Assembly (NCBI GenBank): GCA_018902385.1
Contig: JABSSW010000084.1
Location: forward strand, 20,744-84,743
Length of the DNA: 64,000 bases
Reading direction: 5' to 3'
Origin: Physcia stellaris
Taxonomy: Eukaryota; Ascomycota; Lecanoromycetes; Caliciales; Physciaceae
Both the position numbers and the translations under genes were made by a program. Numbering within the stretch: position 1 is the first letter of the stretch; each line of letters starts with the position of its first letter. Below are positions 58,458-64,000 of the stretch, in pieces. The notes below the pieces were generated by a model, which was not told the DNA's origin, ran no database searches, and was given only the letters and a program-made list of their open reading frames with translations.

Positions 58458-60235
58458 TTGACAACGTTAAAAAAATTAATCAAAATAAAAATTGATTTTG
58501 ATTTGAATTTCAAAAAAATTTTTAAAATCATGAAAACAATCGTCGAAAAATTAAAACGTAAAATTTTTGAATTTTTTAAACGATTCGAAAATGTATTTAA
58601 TTTAAAAAAAATCGACAAATTATTTTTTCATAAATTTTACGATTACAAAATCGAATTGACGAAAAATTCGAATCAATTTTTTCGAAATCGAATTTATTTT
58701 TTATCGTTCAAAAAATTCGAAATTTTTCAAAAACATTTACATGATAATTTCAAAGAAAAATTTATCAATTCAAACAAAACGTTTTATGTTTCGTTTATTT
58801 TATTCGTTGTCAAATTCAACGAACAATTTCGTTTGTGTATCGATTATCGAAAATTGAACGTCATAATCAAACGTAATAATTATTTTATTTCGTTGATCGA
58901 AAAAATTCTCGCAAAAATTATCGATTGTAAATTTTTATTCAAATTGAATATTATATCGATTTTCAATAAATTTCGAATGAATTCACAAAACGAAAATTTT
59001 ATTATTTTTATATGTTCGTTAAACATTTACAAATATCATGTATTGTTTTTCGATTTTATCAATGATTCGATCAATTGACAACATTACATGAACGATTTGT
59101 TGTTTGAATATATTAATCATTTTTGTCAAATGTATTTGAATGATATTTTCATTTACAACAAAATTCGAAAACAACATGAACGACATTTCATTCAAATTTT
59201 TCAAAAATTGAAAAAAATTGATTTTCAAATCGATATCAAAAAATGCGAATTTTTTCAAACAAAAATTTCATTTTTAAAAATCATATTATCGACAAAAAAT
59301 TTACGCATGAATTTCAAAAAAATGCAAAACATCGTCAATTGAATTCGTTCAACATGCATCAAAAAAATGCAAACGTTTGTGAATTTTTGCAATTTTTATC
59401 GACGTTTGATCAAAACGTTTTCGAAATTCGTCAAATTTTTAATTTGAATAATTAAAAAAATTGATTTCGAATGAATCGATTTCGTTAACGAAATATTCGA
59501 AATTTTGAAAAAACAAATAATCGAAATTTCAATTTTTCGACATTACGATCGCAATCGCAAAATTATTTTGAAAATCGATTTTTCAAATTGATGTTTAAAT
59601 GAAATTTTATTTCAATACGACGACGACGAAATTTTTCATTCGATAATTTTTTTCAACAAAAAAATGATTTTTGTCGAATGCAATTACGAAATATATAACA
59701 AAAAATTTTTGATCATTATTCGATGTTTGAAGCATTGAAAATTTGAATTCGAAAATATCGATAAATCAATCGAAATTTACATCGATTACAAAAATTTAAA
59801 AATTTTTATGACAAACAAAAAATTCATTTTTCGTCAAATACGTTGAGTCGAGATTTTGACGAATTACAACATCAAAATTCAATATCAATTCGAAATCAAA
59901 AACGTCAAAACGAATGTTTTGATTAAAATGTTTGAATTTCGTTTCGTCGAAAACGACGAACGTGAATTTTATAAAAAACAAATTTTGTTGTCATTTTTTC
60001 GATTGCAATTATGTTCGATTGACGTTCAAAACGATTTATACGAACGCGTCATGCAAATCAATCGAAAAAACGAAAATTGTATTAATTATCGTCAAATTTT
60101 GATCGATGAACAAAAATCAACGAAAAATAAATTTGCAAAATTGTTTCGATCGAAACGAAATTTTTTTAAAAACGAAAATTTAAATAACGAAATTTTATCG
60201 AAATTCGAATTAAAATTTTTTTTTTAAAAAAATTT
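58458..60235 (+). pseudogene. Gypsy-C2: reverse transcriptase and RNase H
   Basis: The 206-codon open part (58458-59078) contains no Gly, Pro or Trp. It reads YDYKIELTKNSNQFFRNRIY, VKFNEQFRLCIDYRKLNVII and CKFLFKLNIISIFNKFRMNS, matching RT blocks 1-3. The active site is CQMYLNDIFIYN with TTG AAT GAT at 59136-59144 (YLDD to YLND). KCEFFQTKISFLKIILSTK follows. RNase H shows ECNYEIYNKKFLIIIRCLKH-stop (about 59679-59738) and RQIR-stop-VEILTNYNIKIQYQ (about 59835-59890). The linker to integrase is open at 59856-60227. Confidence 0.9.
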
Positions 60236-61320
60236 TCAAAATTAAATTTCGATTGAAATAAAATTGAAAAAAAATCAAAATTTTTTTTTGTTCAAAATTC
60301 GAATGAAATGAATTTCGTAAATTGAAAAATTATTAAACGTTATTATTATTGATTGAATCGTATTGAAAATTATTTTTAAACGTTATATTCGTAATTATTC
60401 GAAATTCGAAAATTAAATTATTCATCAATCGTTATTTTCGAATCAAATTGATCGTACGAAACAAATTCGATCGAAATTTTTAATCAACGATTTGCAAAAT
60501 TCGATCACGAATTTTTAATTTCAATTATCGATTTTAATCAACAAAAACAACAATAAATTGATATATCGATAAATTTTTAATCAAATTATTTAATTTCAAA
60601 AAAAACAATTTTCATTTCGATTTTTAATCAACGATAAATTGATATATCGATGAATTTCATAATTGAATTATTTGATTTCAAAAACAACAATGTCATTTGT
60701 ATTATTATCGATCGTTTAATCAAAAAACGTCATTACGTTTTTTGCGTGATCGATGACGATGATTTAACAATGCAAATTTGCGTCAAAATATTGTTACATT
60801 ACGTATTTCGTATTCATGAATTTTTTTTTTCATTATTTCAAATCGAAATGATCAATTCGTAAATCGCGTTTGAAAAATTTTTTGTAAACGATTAAAAATC
60901 AAATGTAAATTGTTCATTGTTTTTCAATTTGAAATCGATGATCAAATCGAACGAACGAATCAAAATATCGAAATTCGATTGCGTTTGTATTGCAATTATC
61001 GTCAAAACGATTGAATTGATTGAATAAATATCATGAAATTCGTTGACAACAACGATGTTTCAACAATCATCGAATTCATTTCATTTTTCATTAATAAAAA
61101 TTATCATTTTCGAATGATTTTTGAATCAAATTTAAATGATTACGAAATCATTAAAAAACGTTTGTTGATTAAACAAAACGAATTCATTGTCGAAAAAATG
61201 AATCGTATTATCGAATACGTCAAAATCAATGTTGTCGATGCAAAACAAAAAATGATTGTTCGAATCAACAAATTTCGTTTGTTTATAAATTTTGAAATAA
61301 AAAATTATTTTTGATTAAAT
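60236..61320 (+). pseudogene. Gypsy-C2: integrase
   Basis: The core starts MNFIIELFDFKNNNVICIII (60650-60709; family MDFIxxLPxSxGxxAIxxVxDR), followed by HYVFCVIDDDDLTMQICVKI. The segment 61033-61314 reads MKFVDNNDVSTIIEFISFFI then NKNYHFRMIFESNLNDYEI, matching YxDNxxxxxxTGxSPFxxxxGxxPR. Catalytic residues two and three fall in a TGA-rich stretch (60840-61030) and are hard to verify. An HHCC domain is not evident in the shortened stretch 60236-60640. Confidence 0.8.
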
Positions 61321-61960
61321 CGTCGTTATATAAAAACGATTCGTTCATCAAACAAATTCGATGACAAAAAATTGAATTCATACAAAATAATCAAAAAAAA
61401 AATTTCGTTTATGAATTGAAATTGTTCGACGATATGCACATTCATTCAATTTTTCATTTTTGATTGTTAAAAAAAATTTTAAAAATTCGTTGAAAAAACA
61501 ACATAACGATTTTTCAAAATCAATTATCGCAAACGAAATGTTTGAATGAAAATTCGATAATATATTGCAATTTCGATATCATTATTATCGTTTTCAATAT
61601 CGTTGCAAATGATCGAATTGAAATTTTCATGATCGAATTTGATATTATGTCGATAATGACGAATTTCAAAATATTTAAAACATCGTGAATGTTTTTCACG
61701 AAATTAATTCAAAAACAACGAAATTTGTTTTACGAAATGATTAAATTGTAAATTTTATCGTTTATGATCGATCAAAAAACGTCAACATGAATTCGTTACA
61801 ATTCATTTTCAAATTGATTCAAATATTTTTTTTTTTTTCGATTTTTCGTTTTCATGTTATTTCGCGTTATTTATTGTCAAAATTTACGTCGCATGAAAAA
61901 TTGAATCGTGTCAAAAACATTTTCAAAAATTGTCGTCAAATTTTATTGAACAATAAATAA
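61321..61960 (+). pseudogene. Gypsy-C2: integrase tail and chromodomain
   Basis: A tail homologous to RHIKTxRPSNKFDDKKLxSYKI (about 61320-61390), then LQFRYHYYRFQYRCK-stop-SN-stop (about 61568-61620; chromodomain YxVxWxGW pattern with Trp as TGA). YYVDNDEFQNI, NIVNVFHEINSKTTKFV follows. From about 61860 it matches the end of Gypsy-C copy 1 (40355-40430). Confidence 0.65.
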
Positions 61961-62001
61961 TGTAAAAAACGTGTCATGCAATGATATAAATAAACAACAA
62001 A
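61961..62001 (+). repeat. Short conserved motif TGTAAAA...GTCATGCAATGAT
   Basis: Third occurrence of the motif seen at 16429-16465 and 25160-25191. Here it lies between the chromodomain end and the zinc-finger region. Confidence 0.5.
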
Positions 62002-62691
62002 TTGTCAAAAAATTCGAATATTTACAAATTCGTCAACAAAATTTTCAATTGTTTATTAATGACACGCGAAATTATTTGTAAAATTCGTTCAAAATATTTG
62101 TTTTTCAAAAATTTAATACATGCATATTTCGTTGAATGCAATGTACGAATCAAATGTCGTATATGCGATAATATCGACGCGTTAATTTTGATGACAAAAA
62201 TTTTATCGACATGATCAAATTGTTCGTTTCGTGATATCAATTTGATGTTGCAAAAATTTTCAAAATTGTTGACGCGTTAAATCGAATTCACAATTTTTTG
62301 TTTATTAATGTTCGTCGAAATTATTTTTGACGAAACGTATGAATTGATTATTTTTCAAAACATTCATTACATTCACGTTTTGTCGCATGCAATGTACACA
62401 CAAATTTTCGCATACGCGAAAATATCAATACGTTAAACATTGTTACGATGATTTTATTAACATGATCAAATTGTTCATTTCATCGTAAATCGATTTGATG
62501 TTTTCACGATTTTTGACGAATCGATTTCGCGAACGAAATCGATTTCACAACATTTCGAATTTATTTTTTCATTTTATCAATCATTCAATTCAACGTCATT
62601 CAACAACGCATTTAAATCGCGCAAAACGTTCGTCAAAAAAAAAAATTCAATTGATCGTTTCGAAACGAAATTGAAAAAAAACGAAAAATAA
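62002..62691 (+). pseudogene. Zinc-finger-like region upstream of the right LTR
   Basis: CKIRSKYLFFKNLIHAYFVE then CNVRIKCRICDN (about 62080-62175) has the spacing of the C2H2-like finger at 15337-15399, with one Cys replaced by Arg. The end (about 62655-62690, DRFETKLKKNEK-stop) is the same as the end of the zinc-finger ORF at 16240-16282. The region is therefore a diverged relative of 15194-16281. Its role in the element is unknown. Confidence 0.5.
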
Positions 62692-62755
62692 TGTGACGAA
62701 CGTACATCGAATTCAACATTTGACAAAATTAACATCGAATTAACATCGTTATTTT
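62692..62755 (+). repeat. Gypsy-C2 right LTR, 5' part only
   Basis: TGTGACGAACGTACATCGAA and onward matches 51902-51965, then stops at ATCGTTATTTT. Minus-strand Gypsy-C sequence follows. Confidence 0.75.
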
Positions 62756-64000
62756 TTCATTTTTTTCATTCATTCGAAAGTTTGTTGAAAATCGATATAA
62801 TATTCAGTTTGATCAAATATTTGCAATTTTGCATTTTAATTAAAATTTTTTCGATCAAAAAATGAAATATCGATTGCGTTTCGTGATGTGATTGAATTTC
62901 GATAATTCACACACAAACGTAATTGATCATTTGATTTGATTGCAAATAAAACGAACGAAACGTAAACAATTTGATTAAATACGATAAAATTTTTTTTGAA
63001 AATTATTTTTCAAATATTTTTTGAATTTTTGAAATTTGAATTCGAACAATGAATATATTTTGTTTCGAAACAAAAAATTGTTATCGTTTAAAAATTCGAT
63101 TTTGTGATCGTAAAATATGCGAAAACAATTCAATTGTTTTTGAAAATCGAATATTTTTGATAAATGTTTGAAAATATTTCGATATTTTTTTTTTATTATA
63201 CGTTCAAAAATCGATTTGATTTGTTCGTGTTTTAAAATTTTTTGATCATGACAACAATTTTCAACGATTCAAAATTCGTTCGCAATGTTTTGAACGCGAA
63301 ATCGATTTGATTGATCGTAATGAAAAAACATTGCATTTTTGTTTTCGATTTTGAAATCGACGAACAAACAAAAAAATTGCATCAATCATCGCGATATTCA
63401 TGAATCGTTTGAATTCAATTTCGAAAATAAAAAATTTTGAATTGTTATTTTTGATTTTTCAACGTTTATTACGTTGTTTTTTCAGTTTTTTTGACGAATG
63501 TCGTTTTCGTAATCGTCGTAATATCAATTTTTGAATTATTTGATTCGATAATTGACGACTGGTCATCGATATCGACGTTCGAATGAGTTGAACATTCGAA
63601 ACATTTCGAATCGAATATATTTGATTCGTTTTCAACTGTAAAAAATAAAAATTTGATTTTGAAACGAAACAAAATGATATATCGAAATTTTATCATCGTT
63701 ATATGTTTCGTAATTTTTTTGCGATAATTACGATATCGCGACGTCAATTAAATACATTTCATCGACGATTTGATTTGAAAATTTTCAAACGTCGAATTTG
63801 AATCAATTTGATTGAATATATTGTCAGTGATGATTGCATTTGAACGATTTGAAAATCAATTTATCGTAAATCATGTTCAATATGATTTTATGTTTGTTCA
63901 TTTACGATTTTTTAAAATTATCGAATGATTATTCAAATCGATGATTAACAAAAAAAGCGATCAATTCGAAATGCAATTTTATCGTTAATTTAAAATATAT
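62756..64000 (-). pseudogene. Gypsy-C minus copy: gag end, protease, start of RT (window edge)
   Basis: Reverse complement of 36500-37610 of Gypsy-C copy 1. RT start (FNKFRMNE equivalent) lies near 62770, LRLCVNYRR near 62920. MTSRYRNYRKKITKHITMIK is at 63747-63688. The protease end lies beyond. It continues past the window. With 52893-55152 it may be one copy split by Gypsy-C2, though about 0.7 kb of RT/RNase H is missing between the two pieces. Confidence 0.75.

Larger units (their letters stand above)
55153..62755 (+). mobile_element. Ty3/Gypsy-C2 with incomplete LTRs, inserted in or joined to minus-strand Gypsy-C
   Basis: Plus-strand element with gag-like region, protease, RT, RNase H, integrase, chromodomain and an extra 3' zinc-finger region. 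The left LTR lacks its first 36 or so bases; the right LTR stops after the first 64. The two share only a roughly 28-bp block ending ATCGTTATTTT. Both sides adjoin minus-strand Gypsy-C sequence. Confidence 0.75.

Noticed and set aside
1-64000. Alternative genetic code with TGA as Trp (or mitochondrial DNA)
   Set aside because: TGA does sit at Trp positions, but Gly and Pro are also replaced systematically and catalytic Asp/Glu codons are changed by the same context. That fits point mutation rather than recoding. Nuclear-type LTR retrotransposons also argue against an organelle.
1-64000. Classical CpA-type RIP
   Set aside because: CpA and TpG remain abundant and TpA is not inflated. Pairwise comparisons show mainly ApG/CpT changes.
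1-64000. APOBEC/AID-like editing or bisulfite artefact
   Set aside because: The base after C, not the base before it, decides the outcome, and both strands are affected symmetrically. Bisulfite conversion would also remove CpA.

Overview
The window is about 64 kb of extremely AT-rich DNA in which I find no recognisable host gene, tRNA or rRNA. Nearly everything I can identify is the remains of transposable elements typical of filamentous fungi: Ty3/Gypsy elements with chromodomains, Ty1/Copia elements, a Plavaka-like (CACTA superfamily) transposase, and retroelement proteins with C2H2-like zinc fingers. The best guess is a repeat compartment (AT isochore, subtelomere or pericentromere) of a filamentous ascomycete. 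The species cannot be told from the sequence.

All elements are destroyed by dense C-to-T and G-to-A transitions resembling repeat-induced point mutation (RIP), but the context looks unusual. Surviving C is nearly always followed by A or G, and surviving G is nearly always preceded by T or C. CpC, CpT, GpG and ApG are almost eliminated, while CpA and CpG are kept. Classical RIP does the opposite to CpA. Paired LTRs and paired Copia copies confirm the context base by base. One consequence is that Trp TGG becomes TGA while Gln codons survive, so most premature stops are TGA at conserved Trp positions, and Gly, Pro and Trp vanish from the translations.

Layout: 1-7625, two plus-strand Gypsy copies of family B. 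7626-15193, full-length Copia copy 1 (140-bp LTRs). 15194-16425, zinc-finger ORF and an LTR. 16480-24640, a minus-strand gag-like gene interrupted by a complete minus-strand Gypsy-A (16878-24311; 182-bp LTRs, 5-bp target duplication AACAA, hairpin-rich leader). 24641-28170, unassigned. 28170-29960, Plavaka-like transposase, minus strand. 29961-31606, truncated Copia copy 2. 31607-34154, Gypsy-B fragment. 34155-40817, Gypsy-C copy 1 with both LTRs. 40818-41675, unassigned. 41676-49295, Copia copy 3. 49296-51901, Gypsy-B fragment, minus strand. 51902-52892, an LTR, unassigned sequence and a second LTR. 52893-55152 and 62756-64000, two minus-strand Gypsy-C pieces flanking a plus-strand Gypsy-C2 (55153-62755).

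None of the elements looks able to move by itself: each reading frame carries many TGA stops, RT YxDD and integrase DDE residues are often replaced in ways the mutation context predicts, and several copies are truncated or nested. Mutation is patchy. Leaders, some LTRs and Copia sub-segments keep CpT/ApG, giving internal before/after comparisons.
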